Virus record (IMG/VR): IMGVR_UViG_3300000115_000078
Coordinates: 1-36,881 of that record
Length of the DNA: 36,881 nt
Direction: 5' to 3' (one strand)
DNA from: a virus
Position numbers and translations under genes: made by a program. Positions within the stretch are counted from its first letter, which is position 1, and every line of letters starts with the position of its first letter. The notes beneath the pieces are model-generated. The model saw only the letters and a program-made list of their open reading frames with translations. It did not search any database and had not been told where the DNA came from. Shown here piece by piece: positions 26,301 through 33,285 of this stretch.

Positions 26301-27820
26301 AAAGCCTTGTCTATGCTTACATCTAAGTATTCACCCAACCCGCCGATGGTCTCCAGCTTACCCACGTCTTTACGCAGTGCTCTGTCTTCTTCGCTAACCT
26401 CATCGTCAATGAAATACTCTGCGTAAGTATTGGTAACATTTAGATTTCTGTAAGTTCCCGATGGGCCATATACTCCACCCGCTTTGAGCGTCTCCTCAGG
26501 AAAAAACTTAACCCTCTGGTACCCGTACTGCCCAGCAGTGGACACTGGATCGTCCCCAAAAAAGAAGTTATCATCAATTTCGTAGCTGGCGTCTTTATTA
26601 AATGCAGACCCTTTCATTTTCACTGCATACATGTCTTCTGTGGTTTTGCTGCCTCCTTGAGGTGACCCCGCAGGTAGTATGTACACATGGTCGTACTCGC
26701 CTGACTGCTCCATGTTACTCATTACAAATTGCTTGTATTGCTTTGTAGCCTCGTCCCCAACTATCGCGTCGATCTGAGCATCGGTATATTTACGTGCGCC
26801 CCCGCGACTTGTCTGGTTCTCTAATTCTTGTCTACGTCCGGGGGGTTCCAGCATACCCTTTTCGTACATCTTGAACGCTTGGACGTTCTTGTCCTTCAGG
26901 CTCAAGCTATTCCACGCCTCGTCGTACTTCTCTGGGGCCAAGAGCTGTATTATATTTAGTTCTATTAGCTTATTGTCGTGGTACTCTACTGCTTTTTTGT
27001 CGTACGCTACTTGGAAGTCGTCTAATATCCCACCAAAGACCGCAGCCTCTTCATAGCGGGACTTCATGGTGTCTTCCCACTTAGTCCTGTTTTGCGCACT
27101 AAAGGTAGCGTTATTGCCTGTAGACGATCCACCAACATTTGTAGAAAGCGCGGACTTGTTTAGGATCTCTCCAGCTTCTTCGATAGAGTACCCAACTTTG
27201 ATAAGCTCATCCATCATGCCGAAGTTATCGACTATCATGTCACGGATCATGTTGGTACTTTGAGCTACGCCGTCGTAGTTACTGTTATGCCAATCCCTAG
27301 TGCCAGAGAACTCTGCGGCATAGTCAGCGTTGGACATACCTCCAGTAGGAACAGTTGACCTACCAACGCCATAGTTACTGTCCAAGTCGTAAAGGCCAGC
27401 TCTATACGCATCTACAGCAGCGTTAAAGTCAGCGGAGTTGGGTTTGTGTCCTTGGTAACGCTGTTCTGGTAAGGTAAACGCGGGGTCTCCCGAGTAATCG
27501 GGCACTTCGTTCCCGTACGCTTCAGCCATGCTGCCCTGCGGGCCGGTACCAAAAGAACCAAAGAAGTTTCTACTGTAGTCTCCGTAAGTGTCATCAACAT
27601 CTCTAGCTACGTTTTGTAGCCCGTAGTGCGGACTATCTACATAACCACCTTCAGGGCGACCCATCATCCTACTCATGTGGGCAAAACGCTGAGACATAGA
27701 CTGCCAATATAAATTTTGGTTCGGAGAACCCTGCCCGCCGTATCTCGGTAGTGGATTTCCTTGTCCATCTGTGCCGTCGCGGCTCATAAAGGTGCCAGAG
27801 GTTCTGTTGTAGTAAGACAT
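20312..27820 (-). CDS. Giant 2502-residue virion protein with repeats, collagen-like segment and dockerin-like loop
   Basis: The largest gene in the window, in one piece. N terminus: MSYYNRTSGTFMSRDGTDGQ, Gly/Arg/Tyr-rich. About 500-900 is Ala/Gly-rich and helical. Near 1052-1085 is EAWYRQKYDIPDGVSAYDHY with a following GVQFG, like a short repeat seen in bacterial surface proteins. Hydrophobic helices lie near 1690-1710 and 1770-1790. Residues 1862-2117 hold five tandem ~52-residue units (G at 1875, 1922, 1975, 2027, 2079, then hLTDxxA-like). A collagen-like DG-rich run (2119-2138) is followed by three SAYxxA...GTExEWxxSL units (2140-2228). NDGVIDAIDQVLL (2331-2345 region) resembles a dockerin/EF-hand calcium loop. 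A Gln-rich coil and an AAQGGIIQ tail end the protein. The start has a poor ribosome site 1 base after the upstream stop, so translation is likely coupled. Confidence 0.88.
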   Translation of the reverse strand: MSYYNRTSGTFMSRDGTDGQGNPLPRYGGQGSPNQNLYWQSMSQRFAHMSRMMGRPEGGYVDSPHYGLQNVARDVDDTYGDYSRNFFGSFGTGPQGSMAEAYGNEVPDYSGDPAFTLPEQRYQGHKPNSADFNAAVDAYRAGLYDLDSNYGVGRSTVPTGGMSNADYAAEFSGTRDWHNSNYDGVAQSTNMIRDMIVDNFGMMDELIKVGYSIEEAGEILNKSALSTNVGGSSTGNNATFSAQNRTKWEDTMKSRYEEAAVFGGILDDFQVAYDKKAVEYHDNKLIELNIIQLLAPEKYDEAWNSLSLKDKNVQAFKMYEKGMLEPPGRRQELENQTSRGGARKYTDAQIDAIVGDEATKQYKQFVMSNMEQSGEYDHVYILPAGSPQGGSKTTEDMYAVKMKGSAFNKDASYEIDDNFFFGDDPVSTAGQYGYQRVKFFPEETLKAGGVYGPSGTYRNLNVTNTYAEYFIDDEVSEEDRALRKDVGKLETIGGLGEYLDVSIDKAFAMPAFARVASSFISPWVALTVTAMDVVFNDKTLTLADYMSAGLSALKAFDIITPPASAKEVKAAGEAAEVAADATWKVGDAFTSVGRSAMDAHRAANVGVGLAGMSYSQTVGLINAVATGDPMSFVFSEFGSDLMDGALEEFGVDLDTLDPGIKQGLYKGMNKLAQGEDWEEAFASGVATWLRDTELGGDFIDSLREIGRDLDDQYLQPILDAIPDEINSGDLNLPSWDEITEWAAGSVGGLTDGFKVILSEMNNIIPGISDESRTVIGEFVEAIPTTNIESAISKLGQMTGGVFDNLDEGIKDALEQGLQDAVINGEVDEAAMARAVSAGAITVNAIGEQFPEYLQDVAGARLITQSIQNAVTSAMLGGDASDAFLQTIATAATKAIQKSIDEGTLFDDLAQYQDKVTGEYTKTRLATDRMNTAQSTYNQAVTGAKALEAEMQGREEALEVLRVRAETTGRESDQDAYDDAFQSYSMYIANEAGPRYNNFVTTMNDAEQDFTDAKTDFDAASVDLNDATVVLNDNVAPVYQDVMKGAVAEIDPNFDEAWYRQKYDIPDGVSAYDHYINSGVQFGTPTNADAYTAQYDAAFNKLMNTAITASGINPAKLSPEELQRIRNQLTNRYGDDIQSLKDGIANESALKWRVQSSLMALSDLGNAQDFVLTEQNIDSMKERLEAAGFSEDYIDELAVGSKIPVADRRNLAVSESNQKSSMGIELGGAADWADVVSGDAQLTFDPVSGKLTWEVLSTEGMQSVSYDDEYGLVLQGTDRFGNDVLTVQENNNQYAIVDGEMKPLNGTFAGPDGQDVQYVNGDIKLRKNQTITEQTDDGGFRFYEANANGTTYVQEQDAEGNLTEAVPAMQTEEFQAVFGSSDPLETLLFTDPEAWLKTIGEMPQDVGEDVAGNWWYKTAKGMLETLDKYKEEGFTLSYSGSVSGIISGNPEVGEKTAEQFVDDYVNVIEATNEFMGGIDWFIETVKNVPIGMSPAPHYAAAGLEYNENIHKAMIEDFQSGQEEIPGSTFQQVTNAISGMANATHTEEYRQERDKMYALLESDGVWEAISTYPGMFVKDLVIKEVIQEVPTLLFGGGFKIAGQLVGRGLKQSDDIVASMSNTFGFTGAVAIDMAEAYGGEASGAYDEFYTLATTPKFNAVTGEMEAPMTVEEAERFASENAHAVGISSMMITGLTMGIGGADMYKKVFGKDMSTATLKEKNTFLQMYETLKPMSSEFVTGGIEEGSVAAVKELLIYNSGLDPDRDWSQNILTSATLGAILEGTVAGTVGGLNIIDPSAPGSSDPGSVEGRILMNGNPTFQLELADTIGNGGSAADVEAVLDNFGLEDSVIRTDILDLSFDSEYNSSQEVSVMFEDLGFVASEADIANFVGAVDADTTLSSDIATFIDPLFTDRGEVQEAALAEGIILTDEEADLYVQQDTEENVATVLKLDIQDPDTDVGTPAVTVEQIKNEFLSNGRIITDAQAEQFLGDTLESAQTDISEFLEEKPGYGTATVGTGFIRAKGIDDHGVYLTNAQMQQFLNKYGTEDISAAIGEWVASEPEDIRPTMTRQQVKEYAESLGYMLTDEEADEFIRKPLNWGTTAIENRINDDPEFGFKVPEDGKDGQDGTNGVDGIDGVDGASAYELAKAGGYTGTESEWLASLEGVDGTDGNSAYDIAVADGYDGTEAEWVTSLQGTDGARGARGLSAYDIAVEDGFVGTETEWLASLESNVTDLGTTLNARIDELEAESGDRDAAIAQAVSELAQQQDTDVEALTKLLEEQKSQTAAVAEILGKPEREVTQEDIDNVADLIASQDVLQNPEGYVPTSEDMLYDVNNDGVIDAIDQVLLEDSFGGQDVEFAADSQFGDATGLYLQIAQQNEALAEQEAQRQADLAAQQQQQQEQQQAYSDANYLAEVQAQREQLDQLGEQAIGAVQQQVSVGAQKPSPLTQIDYLFDVYGDEIFATPQQKELFASPYGRRQPTQRAAQGGIIQTNDELLRLLGE
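21137..21466 (-). repeat. Collagen-like run and three SAY/GTExEW repeats
   Basis: The collagen-like DG triplets DGKDGQDGTNGVDGIDGVDG are followed by three related 24-residue units, e.g. SAYELAKAGGYTGTESEWLA, joined by 7- to 10-residue Gly/Asp linkers. These modules are known in surface and fibre-like proteins, where the Gly-x-y runs form trimers. The units are similar but not identical at DNA level, so the array is old. Confidence 0.85.
21470..22240 (-). repeat. Five tandem ~52-residue protein repeats
   Basis: Units start at Gly1875, 1922, 1975, 2027 and 2079 of the 2502-residue protein: GFVASEADIANFV, GIILTDEEADLYV, GRIITDAQAEQFL, GVYLTNAQMQQFL, GYMLTDEEADEFI. Each is followed by an acidic helix such as TDISEFLEEKPG or TTAIENRINDDPE. 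Spacing is 47, 53, 52 and 52 residues. I do not recognise the unit as a named family. Confidence 0.8.
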
Positions 27821-27821
27821 A

Positions 27822-28610
27822 TTAGTTTTTTACCAGTAATCCAGTGAATGACGCGGATATATCGTTACTACCCGTGCCGTCAATAGTGCCCCTACATTCT
27901 ATATCAGTCTTCTCCGGTATAGCTAGGGGTCTAGAAAACGGAGCGTCTAGCAGGGTTGAGCGGAGTGCATGTTTGTACAAGCTAACCCACGCGTCACTAT
28001 TGTAAGCCCTAGTGACAAAATTAACTAGTCCTCGGTTAGTAACGCTGGCGCGTATAGCAGTTTTAAACTGTATTAGGTCTATGTACAAAGTATGTCCGGC
28101 AGGTACCGTATATATCGCTGCGGCGGATTGATTGTCTGGAGCTTGTAATGAGTTATCTATTCGCAAGTAGTAAGTGCCTGTAGGTATTCCATTAGTGGCC
28201 CCACTGTCAGCTAGGTATATATCGCCGAATTGGTGTCCATTACTTCCCACGGTAAGTGCTTCCATCTTAAAAACACGTAGGTAGGTGTTGGCTGTCGCCG
28301 CTTGTGTTCTACCCTGCATAGTTATGTCTTCTGATACTAAGTTGTAGTCTCCGTCCAACCCTGTTATTCGCATACTGCGTATACCTGTCTGTACCCCCGA
28401 ATCCCCATCGTCGTTACCGGAACCACTACTAAGATACATGGTCTGTGCAGAAGAAGGGTAAGGCTGTAAGACTCTCGATCCGTCTGTCCACATTATGGTC
28501 TCTTCTATGTCACCTCTAATCTGCGGGTTTACGGCCCACACAAAGATTGGAGTAGCGCCTTCTACCTGCCCTTTTGCGACTTGTAACTTGTACGGTTCTA
28601 AAGTAGCCAT
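27822..28610 (-). CDS. Beta-rich virion protein, paralogue B
   Basis: A 262-residue protein sharing most of its length with the upstream 307-residue gene: VAKGQVEGATPIFVWAVNP against VARGEIAGASSVYVYGFNH, YPSSAQTMYLSS against YPSSAATVFISS, and VPAGHTLYIDLIQFK against VPAGHTLYMDLIQIK, ending GLLVKN against GILIQN. It lacks the 40-residue N-terminal helix of its partner. Glycine- and Thr/Ser-rich with alternating strands, as in decoration or fibre proteins; no enzymatic motif. It lies between the tail/stabilisation gene and the giant proteins, so a tail or decoration role is likely. Confidence 0.85.
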   Translation of the reverse strand: MATLEPYKLQVAKGQVEGATPIFVWAVNPQIRGDIEETIMWTDGSRVLQPYPSSAQTMYLSSGSGNDDGDSGVQTGIRSMRITGLDGDYNLVSEDITMQGRTQAATANTYLRVFKMEALTVGSNGHQFGDIYLADSGATNGIPTGTYYLRIDNSLQAPDNQSAAAIYTVPAGHTLYIDLIQFKTAIRASVTNRGLVNFVTRAYNSDAWVSLYKHALRSTLLDAPFSRPLAIPEKTDIECRGTIDGTGSNDISASFTGLLVKN

Positions 28611-28611
28611 A

Positions 28612-29535
28612 TTAGTTCTGTATTAGTATCCCGGTAAAGTTACCGCCCACTTCGTCTGCGTTGGCGTTAGTACAGTAACTACGTAGTTCTATATCTGTCT
28701 TTTCGTCAAACTTATAGTAGTTAGGGAACGGTATATCTAGAAGATTTGCGCGGAGAGCGTGCTCTATAAACTCCACAAACGGTTTGTCGCTACCAAACTC
28801 CCTATAGGCCGCTGCCACAATGTTAAACCCGCTTATGGTTGCCCGGTTGTCCGCCTTTATCTGTATCAAGTCCATATACAAGGTATGTCCGGCGGGCACT
28901 GTGTATACCGCTGCTTGGGATATGTTAATCGCAGATATGTCGTCGGATTCCATGACTAGATACGTAGTACCTGTAGGTACCCCACTAGATGCTCCGGTAG
29001 TAGCCACGTATATATCCCCTGCGTTCTTCTCTCCAGACCCAGCGGTTACTGTGGTTATTTTGAACAGTCGTATATAACTCTTAGAGCTTTCTACCTGAGT
29101 TTGCCCGTTCATAGTAATAGTCTCAGACACCGCGGCGTAGTCAGCATCCAACCCCTCTAGCAAAAGGGTACGCGCCCCCGTCCCTGCGGAGGTATCATTG
29201 GCGTTAGCACTACTAATAAACACCGTAGCCGCAGAGGAGGGGTACTGCATGAGGCCGCCTTGGTACTGTAATGTTTCAGTAGCGTTCTGCGCCATATCAT
29301 GGTTAAACCCATACACGTATACAGAAGACGCCCCAGCTATCTCTCCCCTAGCCACCTGCTCATTATACGGTACATCTACTGCCGCAATATTACGTAGAGC
29401 GTTGTCTAGTTGGTTGAAGTATTGACGTAGTATACGGTTGTGTTCGTTTGTTGCCCTTGGACTATATTCTGACTTAGCATTAGGTAGAGATGGAGCAACA
29501 AACGGTATGTTGTACTTAGTAGTATCGCCCGGCAT
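28612..29535 (-). CDS. Beta-rich virion protein, paralogue A, with N-terminal helical extension
   Basis: A 307-residue protein. The first 60 residues (YNIPFVAPSLPNAKSEYSPR, then a helix with RILRQYFNQLDNALRN) look like the start of many marine phage tail proteins, where they attach to the virion. The rest is the same beta-rich fold as the 262-residue neighbour (see the motifs listed there). The start overlaps the stop of the 635-residue gene by one base (TAATG). The two paralogues share the junction AACTAATATG at their ends, as expected from duplication. Role in the tail or on the capsid surface is inferred. Confidence 0.86.
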   Translation of the reverse strand: MPGDTTKYNIPFVAPSLPNAKSEYSPRATNEHNRILRQYFNQLDNALRNIAAVDVPYNEQVARGEIAGASSVYVYGFNHDMAQNATETLQYQGGLMQYPSSAATVFISSANANDTSAGTGARTLLLEGLDADYAAVSETITMNGQTQVESSKSYIRLFKITTVTAGSGEKNAGDIYVATTGASSGVPTGTTYLVMESDDISAINISQAAVYTVPAGHTLYMDLIQIKADNRATISGFNIVAAAYREFGSDKPFVEFIEHALRANLLDIPFPNYYKFDEKTDIELRSYCTNANADEVGGNFTGILIQN

Positions 29536-31442
29536 TATCTTCTCCCGTCTGGTCTAATATCCAACCTCTGTACGCCAGACTGCCACGCTACACCAGAAGC
29601 CGTAGATTCTAACTTTAAAGATATTTGTCGTCCGCGTATCCGCATGTTTATCTGCCCAGTGTATTCTTCCACAGGCGTAGTAACCGTACGTAAGACGTCT
29701 CCACTAGAGTTACCTCCTGTGCTAGCAGGGGTCTTACGCCCCGCCCCCGAGTTCTTCAGGGTGGATAACGACATGTTTATTGCCGCCCCATCTACAGTAG
29801 ACCCATCGAAGGTTACGTCTGGCAACAGCCTACTGACAAAGGAAAACTTATCCCCATCGTCGATGTCAAACTGCGCGGAGGTTATGTAGGCGTTAATAGG
29901 ATTTACCGTGGCTGTCTCCGCGTCGTCGTTACCTACTTCATGTTCTACCAACGTGTTGTTGTATGTAGCGGCGTACGGATGCCCCTGTAACCCTGAATCT
30001 AACCACGCGGTGCGCCCCATAGTACCGTAGTACCAAATATCTTCTTGGTAGTTATAGACTACGTACTTGTCGTTAGTGCTAGAGATGCTTGATGGGTAGA
30101 ACCACCATACCTCATGGAATGCTTCGTTAGTACCAGACGTAACTTGGTTGTATTGCGAGTCGTTAAAGTCGTTGAAGATAAACTTACGTAGGTCACAGCG
30201 TAACGGTTGTGTTGTACCATCGTACTTGTAAAACTTGTCTCTACCCATCCAATAAGCCACACCATTGGCGTAAGCAACAGAGGCTTTACTAGCAATAGAG
30301 GTGTTCTCTCCTACTAACTGTGCCGCCCACACTGCGGGTGCCCCTACGTACTGAAACGCGTACAAGGCGGAATCTGTCCATACTAATATTTCCTGTCTAG
30401 ATTGAACAGCAGATACTATCTTACTTCCCTTAGACAGAGTTAGGCTACCGGCTTGGTTTGTAGCGGAGGGTGCCCAGTTAGTAGCGTCTTCTTGGTCTGA
30501 CCAACGGATTAACATATCGTCTTGGTCTGCGCCTAGGTATGGGTTACACCCAAAAGCAAAACAGAATCTACTAATGTCAGATACGACGATACCGTTCTGT
30601 ATGGTAGGTACCCCCGCCGCGCCGGTTTCGGCGGACAATAAAGTAGCTCTAGTAGTCAACGTGTCACTAGCATCCCACAGGTAGATGGCTCCACCTACAG
30701 GGCCAAAAATAAGGTCTTCACCGAAGTTAGATTGGCTCCACAAACGGATTTGCGAAATAGCGGACAGTACGGTTCCATCTTTGTGTCCCCAGTCTCCCTG
30801 TCCCCAAGTACCACCACCCCATCCAGAGGTAGGTACGTCAATAGCTGACCCGGTGTTGAGCTGGTATGCAGCAGTTACGCTAGAACCCCCGCCAGCACCG
30901 GCACTTGTAGCGTTAGTAGCGACAACGACAGTAAAAGACTGCCCATTAGCGGCTACGGAAGTTATCTGGTGTTCTTTGTTTATGTCCGTTATAGGTATAC
31001 CATTAAAGGCCGCAGGGTCTCCCGTCCCCGCTACACCCCCAATAGTAACGAAGTCATTTAGCTTGTATCCGCCGGTAGTATCCGCAATACTTATGACGTT
31101 TTCTGTGCCGCCAGTTGTATTAGTAGTAATAGGGTTAGCAGCAAGAGTAGCCTGTGCCTTACGTAGAGGTGTAATGTCGTTATACGCAGCACCACTTTCT
31201 AGATAGAACTTCAGGTGCGTGCCCACACCGAATATGTCCAGCCCTGCTAATGTAGACCAATTCCACAGAGAACGGCACACGCCTAAAAACGTGTTGCTAG
31301 ATATAGCTTGCCAGCCGCCGATCTTCTCAGGGTTGCCTTGACGGAAACGTACCTTATCGGACTCCCACCAGCCACCTTCACTAGTGTACCGAGTATTCTC
31401 TCGGTTTACTCCGGGCTTAATTACTATCTTCTGTATGGTCAT
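29535..31442 (-). CDS. Tail/stabilisation protein (P22 gp10-like)
   Basis: A 635-residue virion protein. The N terminus, IVIKPGVNRENTRYTSEGGW then DKVRFRQGNPEKIGGW, is typical of podovirus tail accessory or stabilisation proteins of the Phage_stabilise/P22 gp10 group, which sit below the neck and hold the tail. The middle has repeated beta-strand/Gly-Thr-rich segments with many Trp residues (SGWGGGTWGQGDWGHKDG) consistent with a beta-propeller-like body. The C terminus has MRIRGRQISLKLES and RLDIRPDGRR. Position after the lysis genes and before the paralogue pair fits a tail gene. Family assignment from memory of the motif, so moderate. Confidence 0.78.
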   Translation of the reverse strand: MTIQKIVIKPGVNRENTRYTSEGGWWESDKVRFRQGNPEKIGGWQAISSNTFLGVCRSLWNWSTLAGLDIFGVGTHLKFYLESGAAYNDITPLRKAQATLAANPITTNTTGGTENVISIADTTGGYKLNDFVTIGGVAGTGDPAAFNGIPITDINKEHQITSVAANGQSFTVVVATNATSAGAGGGSSVTAAYQLNTGSAIDVPTSGWGGGTWGQGDWGHKDGTVLSAISQIRLWSQSNFGEDLIFGPVGGAIYLWDASDTLTTRATLLSAETGAAGVPTIQNGIVVSDISRFCFAFGCNPYLGADQDDMLIRWSDQEDATNWAPSATNQAGSLTLSKGSKIVSAVQSRQEILVWTDSALYAFQYVGAPAVWAAQLVGENTSIASKASVAYANGVAYWMGRDKFYKYDGTTQPLRCDLRKFIFNDFNDSQYNQVTSGTNEAFHEVWWFYPSSISSTNDKYVVYNYQEDIWYYGTMGRTAWLDSGLQGHPYAATYNNTLVEHEVGNDDAETATVNPINAYITSAQFDIDDGDKFSFVSRLLPDVTFDGSTVDGAAINMSLSTLKNSGAGRKTPASTGGNSSGDVLRTVTTPVEEYTGQINMRIRGRQISLKLESTASGVAWQSGVQRLDIRPDGRR

Positions 31443-31480
31443 GTCTAGTCTCTATTTAATAGGTTAGAAACGACAGGTGC

Positions 31481-31831
31481 TTAATAACACCACATCACTT
31501 CTTTACTGCATCGGATGTCAACGTGTACAAAACCTTTGGCTATGCCTATACCACCGAAGCCCAGTTCTAGAGCTTTCTTTACTATAAGGCGGCGTTGTTG
31601 GCCTCCAGATACTTTTATGTCTGCGGCGATACCTTGGGCATGTGTGCCCGGAGTCGCTTTGCGTTTCTCAATACTATGGAGAGGACTTCTGTACCCAGAC
31701 GTAACTATAAAAGGAAACCCGCAGGCTTCTCGTAGATCATCTAGTTGGTCAATGAAGTCAGGCTCCATATCGTTCTCGCCGGTCTCTTGGCAGTCAAAAT
31801 CGCTTATCTTGAAGTACTTGTACCGGCTCAC
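31481..31831 (-). CDS. Endolysin: M15-type zinc D-Ala-D-Ala/peptidoglycan peptidase
   Basis: A 116-residue peptidase of the M15A group (Peptidase_M15_3-like), which cuts peptide links of the cell wall. KYFKISDFDCQ at the N terminus, SGYRSPLHS (45-53), then the zinc ligands in THAQGIAADI (H64, D71) and FVHVDIR (H103), plus E56 upstream, form the expected active site. The GTG at 31831 is taken as start because it overlaps the holin-like gene's TGA (GTGA) with GGGAA just upstream; an in-frame ATG at 31912 would create an 85-base overlap. Short single-domain enzyme without cell-wall binding domain, as usual for Gram-negative hosts. It follows two holin-like genes. Confidence 0.9.
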   Translation of the reverse strand: MSRYKYFKISDFDCQETGENDMEPDFIDQLDDLREACGFPFIVTSGYRSPLHSIEKRKATPGTHAQGIAADIKVSGGQQRRLIVKKALELGFGGIGIAKGFVHVDIRCSKEVMWCY

Positions 31832-32205
31832 TTGCGCATTCCCATTATCTTGCTTGCCCCTCTTATACCAAAAGAGCTTGAGATAGCGATAAACAGTAGG
31901 TATTGATACCATTCTGGTAGACCTTCTAGTGCGGCAAACCCTAATGTAACTCGGTCGATTATCGTAGTGTCATCAGCAATAATAGCGTAGCCCACCATAA
32001 ACACGGGTATCGCTAACACAACCGTCCAGAACTCATCTTTCCAGCTTGTTGCCGAAGCATCAGCCATCTTCGATTCCCAGTCGGCATCGTTTTTGATGAC
32101 TTCCATTTTGGCTTGGTGGACAGCCTGCTTTTCTTCAGATTTGTTTTTAAAATAGCCTCCAACAAGTTTAGATACTGGAGCAATTAAGCTAGTCAGATTT
32201 AACAC
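31828..32205 (-). CDS. Holin-like membrane protein (GTA_holin_3TM-like)
   Basis: A 125-residue protein with an N-terminal amphipathic/charged part (KNKSEEKQAVHQAKMEVIKN) then hydrophobic segments at about 58-76 (EFWTVVLAIPVFMVGYAII) and 97-112 (WYQYLLFIAISSSFGI), with a further weak one around 86-94, and a basic end. The order WKDEFWT...LPEWYQYLL...GIRGASK is that of the 3TM holins of gene-transfer-agent-type lysis cassettes. It starts at GTG within the previous gene (17-base overlap) with GGGAGA upstream. Probably makes inner-membrane lesions to release the endolysin or to collapse the membrane. Confidence 0.82.
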   Translation of the reverse strand: MLNLTSLIAPVSKLVGGYFKNKSEEKQAVHQAKMEVIKNDADWESKMADASATSWKDEFWTVVLAIPVFMVGYAIIADDTTIIDRVTLGFAALEGLPEWYQYLLFIAISSSFGIRGASKIMGMRK

Positions 32206-32362
32206 GGTTAGTAATCTCCCTAACGGTATCAGATTCCCATATTCTTAACGCGAACCATAAGATACTGAAAATACCTGCTACGGGCGGAACCCACGCGGCA
32301 ACTGTAAGTAGTGCTGTTGAGCCTGCTATCACGTCTAGTGCATCCTTAGTTTCTTCGACCAT
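32189..32362 (-). CDS. 57-residue holin-like membrane protein
   Basis: A short gene beginning at ATG 32362 just after the fibre stop and ending at TAG 32189-32191, overlapping the 3TM holin start by 17 bases. The protein is MVEETKDALDVIAGSTALLT then VAAWVPPVAGIFSILWFALR and a charged tail IWESDTVREITNRVKSD. The Trp-Pro-Pro-x-x-x-x-x-x-x-I-x-W-F core with the Arg-Ile-Trp/Tyr-Glu end is familiar from small class II-type podovirus holins. Two helices around a proline, or one long one. Its place directly ahead of a second membrane gene and the endolysin supports a lysis role; it might act as holin or antiholin. Confidence 0.72.
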   Translation of the reverse strand: MVEETKDALDVIAGSTALLTVAAWVPPVAGIFSILWFALRIWESDTVREITNRVKSD

Positions 32363-32363
32363 T

Positions 32364-33272
32364 TTATTTCGCCACCCATCCAGTGTTGCCTGTGCCAGAT
32401 TCTTTTACATATAAAGAAGTACTAGCTCCCCCATCAGACCTCATATACAGAGACCCTACTACAGCAGTTTGGCTGCTTTCAGGAGTACCAGAACCAGAGT
32501 AAATAGATGGAGTACCTACTTTAATAGCCTTACCCGCAGGGAGATCAACACCTGTAGCACTAGTGGATATAGCCAGAGCGCCAGACCCATGTTTGAGGTC
32601 GATAGCGCCGTCTACGTCCATTACGAAGTTGTTTGCGCCACTAACAGTGCCCATCTCAATATCAATGGCCTTAATAAGTAGGTTTCCACTACCAGTTTCT
32701 TGGATGATGGAGTCACCAGAGGTAGCGTCGTGATAGATTTGTAGGTCACTATCACCACCAAATATAGCTCTAGAAGTGTCACTAAAAGTAACGTCGTCGC
32801 CAGCGGATACCACGATGTCTTTACCCGAGGTGCTGTTACCTGCGTCAAGTACGGTTTCTAGTGTGGTGGATGGGATTATTACGTTAGTGCCATCACATAC
32901 TAGAAGGGCGGTGCCGCCGTTGGCTACACTGATACCAGTGCCCGATGGTGTTTTTAACGTAGCTGCTTGGCCTGAAGAGTTTTGCATAACGAATAGCTTA
33001 GAGTTTGCAGGACAAACAACTGTAGCCGCGCCGGTCAAGTTAGTACCAGTATCCGTCAAAGTAAGGATAGCCGCTCTAGACCCCGACTCTGCGCCCTCAA
33101 CTATAGATAACGTGTGAGAGTTACCTGACCAAGTGTTTATCACCTGTCGGCCCGCAATGGCTTCTTCCACCATTTTGGTAACTTTGTTATTTACTTCGTC
33201 ACCCCAAGTGCCGTCTAGCTCCCCTTGTACAGGGAGTCCGAGCTTTAGGATTGTAGAATATGCTGTTGCCAT
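32364..33272 (-). CDS. Tail fibre protein
   Basis: A 302-residue tail fibre of a style common in marine phages. The N terminus, YSTILKLGLPVQGELDGTWG and EEAIAG, is the virion-attachment module. The middle is Gly/Thr/Ser-rich beta repeats with GGDSDLQIYHDATSGDSIIQ, the familiar GDxDLxIxHD motif of fibre shafts, and the end has SLYMRSDGGASTSLYVKESG leading to TGWVAK, a typical closing head. No chaperone or endosialidase domain, so the tip is short. It lies between the small structural protein gene and the lysis cassette. Confidence 0.83.
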   Translation of the reverse strand: MATAYSTILKLGLPVQGELDGTWGDEVNNKVTKMVEEAIAGRQVINTWSGNSHTLSIVEGAESGSRAAILTLTDTGTNLTGAATVVCPANSKLFVMQNSSGQAATLKTPSGTGISVANGGTALLVCDGTNVIIPSTTLETVLDAGNSTSGKDIVVSAGDDVTFSDTSRAIFGGDSDLQIYHDATSGDSIIQETGSGNLLIKAIDIEMGTVSGANNFVMDVDGAIDLKHGSGALAISTSATGVDLPAGKAIKVGTPSIYSGSGTPESSQTAVVGSLYMRSDGGASTSLYVKESGTGNTGWVAK

Positions 33273-33285
33273 TTTAGTATCTCGA

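Noticed and set aside
31481-31912. Endolysin beginning at 31912
   Set aside because: Would overlap the holin-like gene by 85 bases; the GTG at 31831 gives a coupled GTGA start and the whole M15 domain.
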